Positions 22,854 through 31,642 of a stretch of DNA of 39,888 nucleotides are shown here, one piece after another (positions within the stretch are counted from its first letter, which is position 1; each line of letters starts with the position of its first letter). Origin of the DNA: Burkholderiales bacterium (GTDB lineage Bacteria; Pseudomonadota; Gammaproteobacteria; Burkholderiales; SG8-41). The position numbers and the translations under genes are program-made. Below the pieces are notes generated by a model. That model made no database searches, had not been told where the DNA came from, and was given only the letters and a program-made list of their open reading frames with translations. Where the stretch lies: the NCBI GenBank assembly GCA_022841375.1, contig JALHRQ010000002.1, forward strand, positions 325,867 through 365,754, given 5' to 3'.

Positions 22854-24770
22854 TCAGCGGCCGAACCAGGATTTGATCGAGTGAATCCGGTTGCGCAGCG
22901 TTTCCAATACCGAACTGTCACCGCCGCGCGCCGCGGCAACACGATGTTGCTTGAGCAACTTCGGTGATTTGCGGAACGACTGGTAACGCGCCAATGCCGC
23001 CTGCACATGCTGCTGCAGCAGTTTCAGGTTCAGGGGTTTGGTCAGGAAACGGAACACCTGCGCCTGGTTGATCAGGTCGATCACCAGTTCCGAGTCGGAG
23101 GCCTCGGTCATCACAATGGCAAGGATTTCCGCATGGTCCTGCTTCAGCAGCTTGAACGCGGTCAGGGACTTTTGATCGCCGTGACCAATGTCGGCGACAA
23201 TGACGGCAATCTCGTGTTCCTGCAGCACGGCCAGCGCGCGATCGATATCCGGCGCATGCAGCACCGGGCAGACGCCGCCGAGCAGTTCGTTGGTGGCGCG
23301 GAATACGCTCTGCCCGTATTCGATGACCAGCACACCGCAGTCGAGTTTTTCCGGAAGGATCACCGGGCTTGTCGCCATATCCGCGAGCTCGAGCGCGATG
23401 GCAGCGGCTTCACCGATGGTTTTCTGGATCTCGGTGTTGTCCCAGGGCTTGCTGACGAAACGGAACACTTCGCCGTCGTTGATCGAGCCGACGATCGACG
23501 CCAGATCTGAATAGCCGGTCAGCAGGATGCGCACCGTGTGCGGCGCGAGGTCTTTCACCTGGCGCAAAAATTCGACGCCGGTCATTTCCGGCATGCGCTG
23601 GTCGCTGATCACCACGTGCGGTTTGAAGCGTTTCATGAACTCCATCGCTTCGGGGCCGCTGCTGGCGGTAAATACGTTGTACTGATTGCGGAACACCGAG
23701 CGCAGCGCAGTGAGAATGCGCTCTTCATCGTCGACGAACAGCAGCTTGGCTTTTTTGCCGCCGGTGTCAAAGACGGGCGAAACAGTTGCGCCGGCGGCGG
23801 ATGTGGCGGAGGTCGTTGCGGTGCTGCGTGTCGGTACGTTGAGTCCGGCAATCACCCGCGCTGCCGATACAAGCTTCGGATCCATGCGCTGCGTCGGCAC
23901 GTCATCCTTGTTCTCTGGGGAATCACTTTTGGCGGCACGAACACTGGCGGCAACGCCCTGTACAAACGCCAGCGCAAATTCGCGCGCCGACTGGAAACGT
24001 TCTTCCCGTTTTTTGGCGAGTGCTTTTTGCGTGGCCCAGTCCAGTTGTGCTGATATCAGCGGATTGAATTCGGAAGGATTGGGCGGGCGTTCGCCGATCA
24101 CCTGACGCATGATTTCAACGTTGCTGCCGGTAAACGGCTTGCGACCGGCGAGCAGTTCATAGGCAATGACGCCGACGGCGTAAAGGTCGGTGCGCAAGTC
24201 GGGCTCGTCGCCGGTGAACTGCTCGGGCGACATGTAGCCGGGTGAACCCATGATTTCGCCGATCTGGGTCAGCGACGACGTGTCGATGTGGGCAATGCCG
24301 AAGTCGCTGATCTTGATACGGCCGTCATCATTGATCAGCAGGTTGGAGGGTTTGATGTCGCGATGCACGACGCCCTGGGCGTGGGCGTAGCCCAGTCCGT
24401 CGAGCAACTGGCGGATGATCTCGCCGATCTCGGCCAGATCGAACTTGGCCTTGTTCTGCAGATGGTCGTACAGCGAGCGCCCGTTCACCAGCTCCATTAC
24501 GATGTAGGCGAGATTCTCGTCCTCGCCATAATCGTAGATGGCCGCGATACGCGGATGGGTCAGCCGTCCGACGGCCTGGGCCTCATGACGGAAGCGTGCG
24601 ATCGCGTATTGCAGCTCGGAGGGATCCATCGCCGATTTGGTGATGGTCTTGATCGCCACCTGGCGGTGAATCGCCGGGTCGAAGGCCTTGTAAACGACGC
24701 CCATCCCGCCGCGTCCGAGGACGCCCTGGATCTCGTATTTACCGATCTTTTGCGGGTGGTCGGTGCTCAT
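22854..24770 (-). CDS. Ser/Thr protein kinase fused to two receiver domains
   Basis: The 638-residue cytoplasmic protein joins eukaryote-like kinase and two-component signalling. Residues 12-270 are a complete kinase: glycine loop GRGGMG (19-24), Lys41 (VAIKT), Glu63, catalytic loop HRDIKPSN (Asp138), DFG (156-158) and SPEQ (181-184). A Ser/Thr/Ala-rich linker (about 276-338) follows, then receiver 1 (341-460) with acidic pair Asp347/Asp348, phospho-acceptor Asp390 (ISDQRMPEM), Thr418 and Lys441. Receiver 2 (477 to about 600) keeps Asp527 and a TKP lysine but has Glu-Tyr (484-485) instead of the acidic pair, so it is probably not phosphorylated normally. No membrane segment. It starts 5 bases after the stop of the histidine kinase gene, its likely partner. 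Output target unknown. Confidence 0.9.
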   Translation of the reverse strand: MSTDHPQKIGKYEIQGVLGRGGMGVVYKAFDPAIHRQVAIKTITKSAMDPSELQYAIARFRHEAQAVGRLTHPRIAAIYDYGEDENLAYIVMELVNGRSLYDHLQNKAKFDLAEIGEIIRQLLDGLGYAHAQGVVHRDIKPSNLLINDDGRIKISDFGIAHIDTSSLTQIGEIMGSPGYMSPEQFTGDEPDLRTDLYAVGVIAYELLAGRKPFTGSNVEIMRQVIGERPPNPSEFNPLISAQLDWATQKALAKKREERFQSAREFALAFVQGVAASVRAAKSDSPENKDDVPTQRMDPKLVSAARVIAGLNVPTRSTATTSATSAAGATVSPVFDTGGKKAKLLFVDDEERILTALRSVFRNQYNVFTASSGPEAMEFMKRFKPHVVISDQRMPEMTGVEFLRQVKDLAPHTVRILLTGYSDLASIVGSINDGEVFRFVSKPWDNTEIQKTIGEAAAIALELADMATSPVILPEKLDCGVLVIEYGQSVFRATNELLGGVCPVLHAPDIDRALAVLQEHEIAVIVADIGHGDQKSLTAFKLLKQDHAEILAIVMTEASDSELVIDLINQAQVFRFLTKPLNLKLLQQHVQAALARYQSFRKSPKLLKQHRVAAARGGDSSVLETLRNRIHSIKSWFGR

Positions 24771-24775
24771 TATTT

Positions 24776-26638
24776 TTATTCGAGGTCTGCGGTAACCGGC
24801 GGCGTCAGCGGCAGCACGATGGTGAATGTGGTTCCCTTGCCGACCGTGGAGTCCACGCTGATTTTGCCGCCATGCTGTTCAATGATTTTATAGGAAATCG
24901 ACAATCCGAGCCCGGTGCCTTTGCCCACGGCCTTGGTGGTGAAAAACGGATCAAATATCTTCGACATGATTTCCGGCGGAATGCCCTTGCCGTTGTCGGA
25001 GATGTCGACCGCCACGTGTTGCGCATCTTCGACACGCGTGGTCAGCGTCAGTTCCCCGGTGCCGGTTTCAATGGCCTGCGCGGCGTTGTTGATCAGGTTG
25101 AGGAACACCTGATTGAGCTGTGACGGCGAGCAGGTGATTGCGGGGATTTCAGCGAAATTTTTCTTGATCGTCAGATGTTTCAGTTCGTGTTTGGCCAGCA
25201 GCAGCGCGCTGTCCAGCCCTTCGTTGAGGTTGAAACTGGAGACCTTGCTGCGGTCGAGGCGGCTGAAGTTCTTCAGATTGAGCACGATTTCGGAAATCTG
25301 GTCGATGCCGTAAAGGCCGTCGGTGGCCAGCTGTCCCAGTTCTGCCAGTGCCTGCTGCTCGGCAAAGTGATGTACCAGTTCGCGCACCGACTGGAATTTT
25401 GCCTGCAGCCGCTCCGGATCGGGGCTGCCGGCTTCCATCAGCCGCAGCAGCTTGTTGGTTTCAACGATCAGCTTTTTCACTTCGGGCAGTTTGCCGGCGA
25501 CCGAGCCCAGACTGTTTTTGACGTAGGCCAGCGGGGTGTTGATCTCGTGCGCGATGCCGGCAACCATCTGCCCCAATGAAGACATTTTCTCGGTCTGGAT
25601 CAACTGTGCTTCCGACTCCTTCAGCTGGTGCAGCGCGTTGGAGAGCTCGCGGGTGCGCTCCTGCACCCGCGATTCCAGCAGCCGGTAGCTGACCGCCAGC
25701 CGCGACAGCAACCAGCCGGTGAGGATCAACAGCGCGCCGGCATAGGCGATCAGGTAAATGCGGTAACGCTCGCTGTCGATCTGGGTGTTGGCGGTTTCAG
25801 TGCTGAACGCATCGGTCAGGCTGTCGATGCGCGGCCCGGTGGAGGCCATGGCCACTTTCTGGAACAGTTCGTTCTCGACGGGTTTGGCGCCCAGAATCTG
25901 CTGCACGGTTTCATCCATGCGAGCCAGTCCGGCACTCAGACCCGAGGGCATGCCGCTGTTGGCTTTGCGCAGATCGGCCGCGAACATTTCCACGTTCTTG
26001 CGTTCGTTCTCTGTCGGATCAGCCGTGTAACGCATGACATGGGCAAACAGCAGTGCTGAAGTGCTTTCGATGGCGACCAGCCGTTCCCGTTGCGGCACGC
26101 TTTGCCAGGCGCCGCGCACCAGGCCGGCGATTTCGGTATCGAAGTCGACCATGCGTCCCAGCGACTGCGTGACCGTCGCGCCGGAAGCCCGGTAACGGTT
26201 CAGCAGGTCGGTCTTCTGTTCAACGGCCTTGACCAATACCGGCAGGCCCCGTGCCAGCACCGGGCTGTCGATATCCGCCGCCGCTGTTTTCAGGCGACGC
26301 AACAACTCTGGAACACGCGTGCCCCGGTCTGCAACGACAGGTGCTTTGCCCGAAGCGCCTTCGACGCGCGCCCGCAGCACTTCCAAATCCCAGCGCGCAT
26401 CAATTTCCTTCAGTTCGCGCAGGTAACCGAGAACTTCATTCTGCTGGCGGTAATCAACGCCCTGGCTTTTAAGATAAATGAATCCGAGCAGCACGACCAG
26501 GGCGACAGCCCCGATGATGAACAGGACGAGCCGGGTATTGCCGTCCGCCCGCGCATGCTGCAGCAATGCGGTAACGGGCGCTTTCAGTCCCTGTGAATCC
26601 CAGGATTTTTTGGCCATCAATTTATTGATCAAGATCAT
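24776..26638 (-). CDS. Membrane sensor histidine kinase
   Basis: The 620-residue protein has one membrane helix near residues 37-56 ([20 protein letters not shown]), a predicted periplasmic helical sensor of about 230 residues, and a second helix near 289-309 ([18 protein letters not shown]). A coiled coil ([22 protein letters not shown]) leads to the HisKA domain with the phospho-accepting His364 in [12 protein letters not shown]. The ATPase domain has the N box ([11 protein letters not shown]), G1 ([10 protein letters not shown]), F box (FDPFFTTKA) and G2 ([12 protein letters not shown]). The helical sensor resembles DAHL-type ligand domains, which is tentative. The ATG at 26638 overlaps the livF stop (ATGA); an ATG at 26617 is an alternative. 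Its neighbours suggest that it senses something tied to the transporter. Confidence 0.92.
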   Translation of the reverse strand: MILINKLMAKKSWDSQGLKAPVTALLQHARADGNTRLVLFIIGAVALVVLLGFIYLKSQGVDYRQQNEVLGYLRELKEIDARWDLEVLRARVEGASGKAPVVADRGTRVPELLRRLKTAAADIDSPVLARGLPVLVKAVEQKTDLLNRYRASGATVTQSLGRMVDFDTEIAGLVRGAWQSVPQRERLVAIESTSALLFAHVMRYTADPTENERKNVEMFAADLRKANSGMPSGLSAGLARMDETVQQILGAKPVENELFQKVAMASTGPRIDSLTDAFSTETANTQIDSERYRIYLIAYAGALLILTGWLLSRLAVSYRLLESRVQERTRELSNALHQLKESEAQLIQTEKMSSLGQMVAGIAHEINTPLAYVKNSLGSVAGKLPEVKKLIVETNKLLRLMEAGSPDPERLQAKFQSVRELVHHFAEQQALAELGQLATDGLYGIDQISEIVLNLKNFSRLDRSKVSSFNLNEGLDSALLLAKHELKHLTIKKNFAEIPAITCSPSQLNQVFLNLINNAAQAIETGTGELTLTTRVEDAQHVAVDISDNGKGIPPEIMSKIFDPFFTTKAVGKGTGLGLSISYKIIEQHGGKISVDSTVGKGTTFTIVLPLTPPVTADLE

Positions 26639-27339
26639 TCACCCAGATAGGCATGTCGGACTTGCGGGTTGGATAGCAGGGTTTTGGCGTCGTCGGCGAG
26701 CACGATGCAGCCGCTTTCCATGACATAGCCGCGGCTGCTGGTTTCAAGTGCGAGTTTGGCATTCTGTTCCACCAGCAGCATCGTTACGCCCTCAGCGGCG
26801 ATCATGCGTACCGTCTCAAAAATCTTCTGCACCATCAACGGCGCCAGCCCCATGCTCGGCTCGTCAAGCAGCAGCATCTGCGGGCGGGCCATCATCGCCC
26901 GCGCGATGGCCAGCATCTGCTGCTCACCGCCCGACAGCGTGCCGGCCAGCTGCCTGCGGCGTTCCGCCAGTCGGGGAAACAGTGCACAGACCCGCTCGGT
27001 ATCAGCAGCAACAACTGCAGCGTCGTTGCGGATGTAAGCACCCATGGCCAGATTTTCGGCGACGGTCAGTCGCTGAAACATGCCGCGCCCCTCGGGCACC
27101 AGCGCCAGCCCGTGACGCACCAGATGATACGCCGGTTTTCCGGTCACATCCGCGCCTTTGTAGGTAACGCGGCCGCCCTTGGGCCGCAGCAATCCGGCCA
27201 GTGCCTTGAGGGTCGTGGTCTTGCCGGCGCCGTTGGCGCCGATCAGTGCAACCACTTCGCCGGCACCGACCCTGAGGTCGATACCCTTGACCGCGCGGAT
27301 ACCGCCGTAGGCCACTTCCAGTTGCGTGACTTCAAGCAT
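26635..27339 (-). CDS. livF: Branched-chain amino acid ABC transporter ATPase LivF
   Basis: LivF is one of two ATPases driving import through LivH-LivM. The 234-residue length is standard. Walker A is GANGAGKTT, the Q-loop region follows, the signature is LSGGEQQMLAIARAMMARP, Walker B is LLLDEPSMGLAP, and the switch region is MLLVEQNA (Gln in place of the usual His, as is normal for LivF). It lies 12 bases after livG. Its TGA overlaps the ATG of the histidine kinase gene, so a transporter gene is translationally coupled to a sensor. Substrate is inferred from family; HAAT transporters also carry urea, amides or aromatic acids. Confidence 0.94.
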   Translation of the reverse strand: MLEVTQLEVAYGGIRAVKGIDLRVGAGEVVALIGANGAGKTTTLKALAGLLRPKGGRVTYKGADVTGKPAYHLVRHGLALVPEGRGMFQRLTVAENLAMGAYIRNDAAVVAADTERVCALFPRLAERRRQLAGTLSGGEQQMLAIARAMMARPQMLLLDEPSMGLAPLMVQKIFETVRMIAAEGVTMLLVEQNAKLALETSSRGYVMESGCIVLADDAKTLLSNPQVRHAYLGE

Positions 27340-27351
27340 CGAGCAGCCTGA

Positions 27352-28128
27352 TCATGCGAAACCACCGCCGAGATAGGCTTCGATCACACGCGGATCGCGC
27401 TGCACCGTCTCCGGTTCACCTTCAGCAATTTTTTCGCCGTAATCGAGAACTGCGACGCTGTGCGACAACCCCATCACCAGCTTCATGTCGTGTTCGATCA
27501 GCAGGAGGGTGACGCCATCATTGCGGATGCGTTCAAGCAGGGCTTTCAGCGCCGCGGTCTCCGTGGCATTCATGCCGGCTGCCGGCTCGTCGAGCGCCAG
27601 CAGTTTCGGATCAGTGGCAAGGGCACGCGCTATTTCCAGCCGGCGCTGGTCGCCATACGGCAGGTCGCGCGCCAGGTTGTTCGAATGCGCGGAAAGGCCG
27701 CAGTAGTCGAGCAGTTCATGCGCGCGCCGGGTGATGGCGCGCTCTTCGGCGACGGCTGCGCGGGTTCTGAATACGGCCCCCAGCACGCCGGTATTTGAGC
27801 GGAGATGACGGCCCACCATAACGTTTTCCAGCGCGGTCATGCTGCCAAAGAGGCGGATGTTCTGGAAGGTGCGTGCGATGCCGTGACCGGCCACGGCATG
27901 GGGCTTAAGTCCTTCAATGCGATGGCCATCGAATATCAAGGTGCCGGTGTCTGGAACGGCGAGCCCCGTCAACACGTTGAACAATGTTGTTTTACCGGCG
28001 CCATTGGGTCCGATCAGGCCGAAAATTTCGCCGTGCCGGACCGTAATCGACACCCCCGATAACGCGGCTAGTCCGCCGAAATGTTTGCCGATGCCGCTGG
28101 CGGCGAGCAGTACGTTGTCAGCCGACAT
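27352..28128 (-). CDS. livG: Branched-chain amino acid ABC transporter ATPase LivG
   Basis: LivG is the partner ATPase of LivF. The 258-residue protein has Walker A GPNGAGKTTLFNVLTG, the HAAT-type insert with GIARTFQNIRLFGSMTALENVMVGRH, signature-equivalent LPYGDQRRLEIARALATDP, Walker B LLALDEPAAGMNATET and the switch LLIEHDMKLVMGLS. The ATG at 28128 was preferred over the ATG at 28134 and a TTG at 28155 because GGAA lies at a suitable distance and the family usually starts close to LLAASGIGKHFGGL. All possible starts overlap the 3' end of livM by 11 to 38 bases, so translation is coupled. Role and location: cytoplasmic face of the inner membrane. Confidence 0.93.
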   Translation of the reverse strand: MSADNVLLAASGIGKHFGGLAALSGVSITVRHGEIFGLIGPNGAGKTTLFNVLTGLAVPDTGTLIFDGHRIEGLKPHAVAGHGIARTFQNIRLFGSMTALENVMVGRHLRSNTGVLGAVFRTRAAVAEERAITRRAHELLDYCGLSAHSNNLARDLPYGDQRRLEIARALATDPKLLALDEPAAGMNATETAALKALLERIRNDGVTLLLIEHDMKLVMGLSHSVAVLDYGEKIAEGEPETVQRDPRVIEAYLGGGFA

Positions 28129-29203
28129 CGGCATTTCCAGTGTGAACCGGCGCAACCCGCCGGCGCCGCGCCGGCCACAGGCCTTCAGGCCGCAGCAGCA
28201 TCATCAGCACCAGCGCCAGACCAAAGAGCAGCATGCGCAGATCGGCCGGATCGACGATGACCCCGCCGAGCCAGCGTTGCTGCAAGGGGCCGATGTAGCG
28301 CAGTGCTTCGGGCAGCGCGGTCAGCAGCACGGCGCCGAGCACGACGCCGGCGACGTTACCCATGCCACCCAGTACCACCATGCACAACACCATGATCGAG
28401 TCGATCAGATGAAAACTCTCCGGACTGATGAAACCCTGGAACGACGCGAACAGGCCGCCGGCAACACCGCCGAAGGTCGCCCCCATCGCAAAGGCCAGCA
28501 GTTTTAGGTTGCGGGTGTTGATGCCCATCGACGAGGCGGCGAGCTCGTCGTCGCGGATGGCGATCCAGGCGCGGCCGATGCGCGAATTCTCCAGCCGCAG
28601 CGACAATACGATCGACAGCACGGCGCAGACCAGAAACACAAAATAATAGTTGTGCACCGGCGCGAACGTCAGCCCGGCAAAGGTATGGGTATGCGCCAGT
28701 GAAAATCCGCCCATTTGCAGCGGGTCGATCAGGGTGATGCCTTGCGGGCCGTTGGTGATATTGACCGGGCGGTTGAGGTTGTTGAGGAACACGCGGATGA
28801 TTTCGCCGAAGCCGAGCGTGACGATGGCCAGATAATCTCCGCGCAGGCGCAGCGTCGGCGCGCCGAGCAGGACACCGAATACGGCGGCGATCGCGGCTCC
28901 CAGCGGCAGCAGCACCAGGAACGGCCAGTGCACCGCAAATTGCGGTGAAGCGAGCAGCGCGTAGCTGTAGGCGCCAACCGCAAAAAACGCGATATAGCCC
29001 AAGTCGAGCAAACCGGCGAAGCCGACCACGATATTGAGGCCCAGCGCGAGCATCACGAACAGCAAAGCGACGGCGATGATGCGCACCCAGCTGCGGCCGA
29101 GCAGCGCTTCGATGATAAAGGGCAGCGCCAGCAGCAACAACGCAACAGCGCTCCAGGCGATCCAGCGCCAGCGCCGGTCGGTGAACAGGGCGCTCCAGCT
29201 CAT
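28118..29203 (-). CDS. livM: Branched-chain amino acid ABC transporter permease LivM
   Basis: LivM is one of two membrane subunits of the importer. The 361-residue protein is a multi-helix hydrophobic chain with the family run ALGLNIVVGFAGLLDLGYIAFFAVGAYSYAL, the cytoplasmic coupling segment LRLRGDYLAIVTLGFGEIIRVFLNN, and RIGRAWIAIRDDELAASSMGINTRNLKLLAFAMGATFGGVAGGL, where the EAA-like loop meets the ATPases. The last 40 residues (LMMLLRPEGLWPARRRR) are the normal ending. It overlaps livH by 4 bases and livG at its end. The ATG at 29203 has no strong ribosome-binding site but fits coupling from livH. Confidence 0.94.
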   Translation of the reverse strand: MSWSALFTDRRWRWIAWSAVALLLLALPFIIEALLGRSWVRIIAVALLFVMLALGLNIVVGFAGLLDLGYIAFFAVGAYSYALLASPQFAVHWPFLVLLPLGAAIAAVFGVLLGAPTLRLRGDYLAIVTLGFGEIIRVFLNNLNRPVNITNGPQGITLIDPLQMGGFSLAHTHTFAGLTFAPVHNYYFVFLVCAVLSIVLSLRLENSRIGRAWIAIRDDELAASSMGINTRNLKLLAFAMGATFGGVAGGLFASFQGFISPESFHLIDSIMVLCMVVLGGMGNVAGVVLGAVLLTALPEALRYIGPLQQRWLGGVIVDPADLRMLLFGLALVLMMLLRPEGLWPARRRRVAPVHTGNADVG

Positions 29204-30123
29204 GCGCGATCCCCGCTGTGCTGGCCGAGCAGTCCTGAAGGCCGCAGCACCAGCACCAGTACCAGTACCAGGAAGGCAAATATGTCGCGGTAATTGCTGC
29301 CCAATACTCCGCCGCTGAGATCGCCGATGTAACCGGAGGCCAGACTCTCAATGACGCCGAGCAGCAGCCCGCCCAGCACCGCGCCGCCGACGTTGCCGAT
29401 GCCGCCGAGTACTGCGGCGGTGAATGCTTTCAGCCCGAGCATGAAACCCATGAAGTAGTGGCCGATCCCGTAGTAGAGAATGATCATCAGGCCGGCGATG
29501 GCGCCGATTGCCGAGCCAAGCACAAAAGTGAAAGCAATCACCGTATTGGTATTGACGCCCATCAGGCCGGCGACGTCCGGGTTCTGTTCAGTGGCGCGCA
29601 TCGCGCGGCCCATGCGGCTGGCTTTGATGAACCACAGCAACGCAGCCATGATCGCGCAGGCGAGCAGGAAAATCGCCAGTTGCAGCGTGGTCAGTTGCGC
29701 ACCGGCAATGTCGATCGCAGCAGGTTCCAGCAGCTTGGGCATGGCGATGTACTGCTTGCCCCAGATCAGCGCAGCTGAATATTGCAGCAGGATCGATACG
29801 CCGATGGCGGTGATCAGCGGCGCCAGCCGCGGTGCACGGCGCAGCGGCCGGTAGGCGACGCGCTCGATCGACAGCCCGAGCGCGGCACACACCATCATCG
29901 CCCCGCCGCCGGCAATGATCAGCACCACCGGTGCCGGCATGCCGGCCGCAGCCAGCGCCTGCACGATGGTCAGCGCGACCAGCGCGCCGATCATGGTGAT
30001 GTCACCATGCGCGAAATTGATCAAGCCCAGAATGCCGTAGACCATCGTATAACCGAGTGCAACCAGTGCATAAATGCTGCCCAGCACCAGGCCGTTGATC
30101 AGTTGTTGCGCAAAAATGTCCAT
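29200..30123 (-). CDS. livH: Branched-chain amino acid ABC transporter permease LivH
   Basis: LivH is the second membrane subunit. The 307-residue protein begins MDIFAQQLINGLVLGSIYALVALG and shows the family segments YTMVYGILGLINFAHGDITMIGA, GRAMRATEQNPDVAGLMGVNTN (coupling loop) and FTAAVLGGIGNVGGAVLGGLLLG. It ends LRPSGLLGQ. The ATG at 30123 was chosen because it begins at the family start; a GTG at 30144 would begin inside the intergenic hairpin. The livK gene lies 58 bases upstream, and the hairpin at 30135-30163 stands between them. Together livK-H-M-G-F make a complete importer. Confidence 0.94.
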   Translation of the reverse strand: MDIFAQQLINGLVLGSIYALVALGYTMVYGILGLINFAHGDITMIGALVALTIVQALAAAGMPAPVVLIIAGGGAMMVCAALGLSIERVAYRPLRRAPRLAPLITAIGVSILLQYSAALIWGKQYIAMPKLLEPAAIDIAGAQLTTLQLAIFLLACAIMAALLWFIKASRMGRAMRATEQNPDVAGLMGVNTNTVIAFTFVLGSAIGAIAGLMIILYYGIGHYFMGFMLGLKAFTAAVLGGIGNVGGAVLGGLLLGVIESLASGYIGDLSGGVLGSNYRDIFAFLVLVLVLVLRPSGLLGQHSGDRA

Positions 30124-30134
30124 GTCCAGAGACG

Positions 30135-30163
30135 GCAACGGCACCCGGAGCGGGTGCCGTTGC
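30135..30163 (-). other. 13-bp perfect intergenic hairpin between livK and livH
   Basis: GCAACGGCACCCG (30135-30147) pairs perfectly with CGGGTGCCGTTGC (30151-30163) around a 3-base loop. It lies 17 bases after the livK stop and 12 bases before the livH ATG. No T-run follows, so it is not a classical terminator. A stem like this after a binding-protein gene usually protects the upstream mRNA from 3' decay, raising binding protein over permease. Confidence 0.8.
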
Positions 30164-30180
30164 GTGGCCGTTGTCTTTGT

Positions 30181-31434
30181 TTACTTCTTTGCGGCTTCGG
30201 GAACTGGTGCGGCTGCAGGGGCCGTGGCGGGCGCGACGCCGGCCTCCGCTTCGGGTTTCACGGTTTCCAGCGGCTCCCACTTGCCGCCTTTTACCAAGTA
30301 AATGGTGATTGGTCCGTTTTTCAGATCGCCCTTTTCATCGAAGGCGATCGGTCCGATGACGCCGTCGTAACGGGTCTTGCCGACTTCGGGCAGGAACTTC
30401 GCCGGGTCCGCGGAGCCGGCGCGTTTCATCGCTTCGATGAATACCATCACCGCGTCATAACCCATCGGCGCGAACAGTTCGACTTCCTGGTTGAACTTGT
30501 TCTTGTATTTGTCGAGGAAGGTTTTGCCGCCGGGCATCTGGTCCTTGGGCAGACCGGGGATCGAAGCCATCACGCCGTCGGCAGTGTCACCGGCAAGCTT
30601 GATGAAATTCGGCGTCTGCATGCCGTCGCCGCCGATGAATCTGGCTTTGATGCCGAGATCTTTCATCTGCTTGACCATCGGTGCGGCCTGTGGGTCGATG
30701 CCGCCGAACATGATCAAGTCGGGTTTTTTGCCCTTGATCTTGGTCAGGATGGCCTTGAAGTCGGTGTCCTTGTCGGTGGTGTGCTCACGCGCGACGACCT
30801 TGATGCCCAGTAATTTGGCGGTGGCTTCGAAGTTGTCGGCGAGGCCCTGACCGTAGGCGGTGCTGTCGTCGATTACGGCCACAGACTTGGTCTGCAGCGT
30901 TTTTGCGGCAAAGCGCGCGAGTGTCGGACCCTGCTGGCCGTCATGGGCGACAACACGGAACGTGGTCTTGAAACCCTGTTCGGTGTATTTGGGATTGGTC
31001 GAGGACGGGGAAATCTGCGGGATGCCGGCGTCCGAGTAAATTTTCGAAGCCGGAATCGAGGCACCTGAATTGAAGTGACCGATCACCCCGGCGACCTTGG
31101 CATCAACCAGTTTTTGCGCGACGGTTGTCGCCTTGGTCGGATTGGCTTCGTCGTCTTCCGATACCAGTTCGAATTTGACTTTCTTGCCGCCGATTTCGAC
31201 ATTGGCGGCATTAGCGTCTTCAATCGCCAGTTGTACGCCGTTGCGAATGTCGATGCCGATATGCGCCTGCGGTCCGGTCAGCGGCGAAGCCGAGCCAATT
31301 TTCACCGTGAGTACTACCGGCGCTTTGGGCGTTTCCGCCTTCGGTGCGGGCGGCGGCGTTTCCTTGCCGCAGGCCACCACCAGAACGGCTGCCATCAGTG
31401 CTGCAACAACAGGTCGTATCGGGTATTTGTGCAT
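30181..31434 (-). CDS. livK: Lipoprotein solute-binding protein, Leu/Ile/Val type
   Basis: This periplasmic binding protein delivers the ligand to the LivHMGF importer. The 417-residue precursor has a lipoprotein signal (residues 1-22, MAAVLVVACGK, lipidated Cys22) and a Pro-rich tether (about 23-40). The type-I periplasmic fold follows: KIGSASPLTGPQAHIGIDIRNGVQLAIEDANA, VIGHFNSGASIPASKIYSDAGIPQISPSSTNP, VAVIDDSTAYGQGLADNF, PDLIMFGGIDPQAAPMVKQM. The C-terminus ends in about 25 Ala/Pro/Glu-rich residues that are unusual for the family. The ATG at 31434 has GGAG 7 bases upstream; an earlier start (31476) would add a non-signal stretch. Ligand is inferred; amide- or urea-type ligands are possible. 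Confidence 0.92.
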   Translation of the reverse strand: MHKYPIRPVVAALMAAVLVVACGKETPPPAPKAETPKAPVVLTVKIGSASPLTGPQAHIGIDIRNGVQLAIEDANAANVEIGGKKVKFELVSEDDEANPTKATTVAQKLVDAKVAGVIGHFNSGASIPASKIYSDAGIPQISPSSTNPKYTEQGFKTTFRVVAHDGQQGPTLARFAAKTLQTKSVAVIDDSTAYGQGLADNFEATAKLLGIKVVAREHTTDKDTDFKAILTKIKGKKPDLIMFGGIDPQAAPMVKQMKDLGIKARFIGGDGMQTPNFIKLAGDTADGVMASIPGLPKDQMPGGKTFLDKYKNKFNQEVELFAPMGYDAVMVFIEAMKRAGSADPAKFLPEVGKTRYDGVIGPIAFDEKGDLKNGPITIYLVKGGKWEPLETVKPEAEAGVAPATAPAAAPVPEAAKK

Positions 31435-31530
31435 TGAGGGCTCCAGTTTTTTTGATCCGTCGGGCAGCACAATCACGCCGTCGACCGTGTCTGCCGAATA
31501 TCGATTAACTTGTTGTTACTGAAAGGAATT

Positions 31531-31559
31531 TATTTATTATCGGGTGAGGTTGGGGTCAA
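31531..31559 (-). promoter_or_regulatory. Candidate liv operon promoter
   Basis: On the - strand TTGACC (31559-31554) is separated by 17 bases from TAAATA (31536-31531). The -35 is good and the -10 is weak, in an AT-rich stretch. It lies about 100 bases upstream of the livK ATG and immediately after the cytochrome terminator. Confidence 0.35.
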
Positions 31560-31589
31560 AGTCAATTTTGCTGCCACAAAGCAGCCCGC

Positions 31590-31613
31590 AAAAAAAGCCG
31601 GCATGCGCCGGCT
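31590..31613 (-). terminator. Rho-independent terminator after cytochrome c
   Basis: On the - strand AGCCGGC (31613-31607), loop GCAT and GCCGGCT (31602-31596) form a 7-bp stem followed by seven T residues (31596-31590). It lies 29 bases after the stop of the cytochrome gene and separates it from the liv operon. Confidence 0.93.
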
Positions 31614-31642
31614 TGTTGTGACTTTCAGAAGATTGGGCCCGA

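Noticed and set aside
28356-29351. 331-residue open frame on the - strand across livM and livH
   Set aside because: It is a shifted frame of two clear permease genes, with shadow-type Arg/Ala/His composition.
30135-30163. Rho-independent terminator after livK
   Set aside because: The stem is strong but no T-run follows on the - strand, and the transporter genes continue directly.
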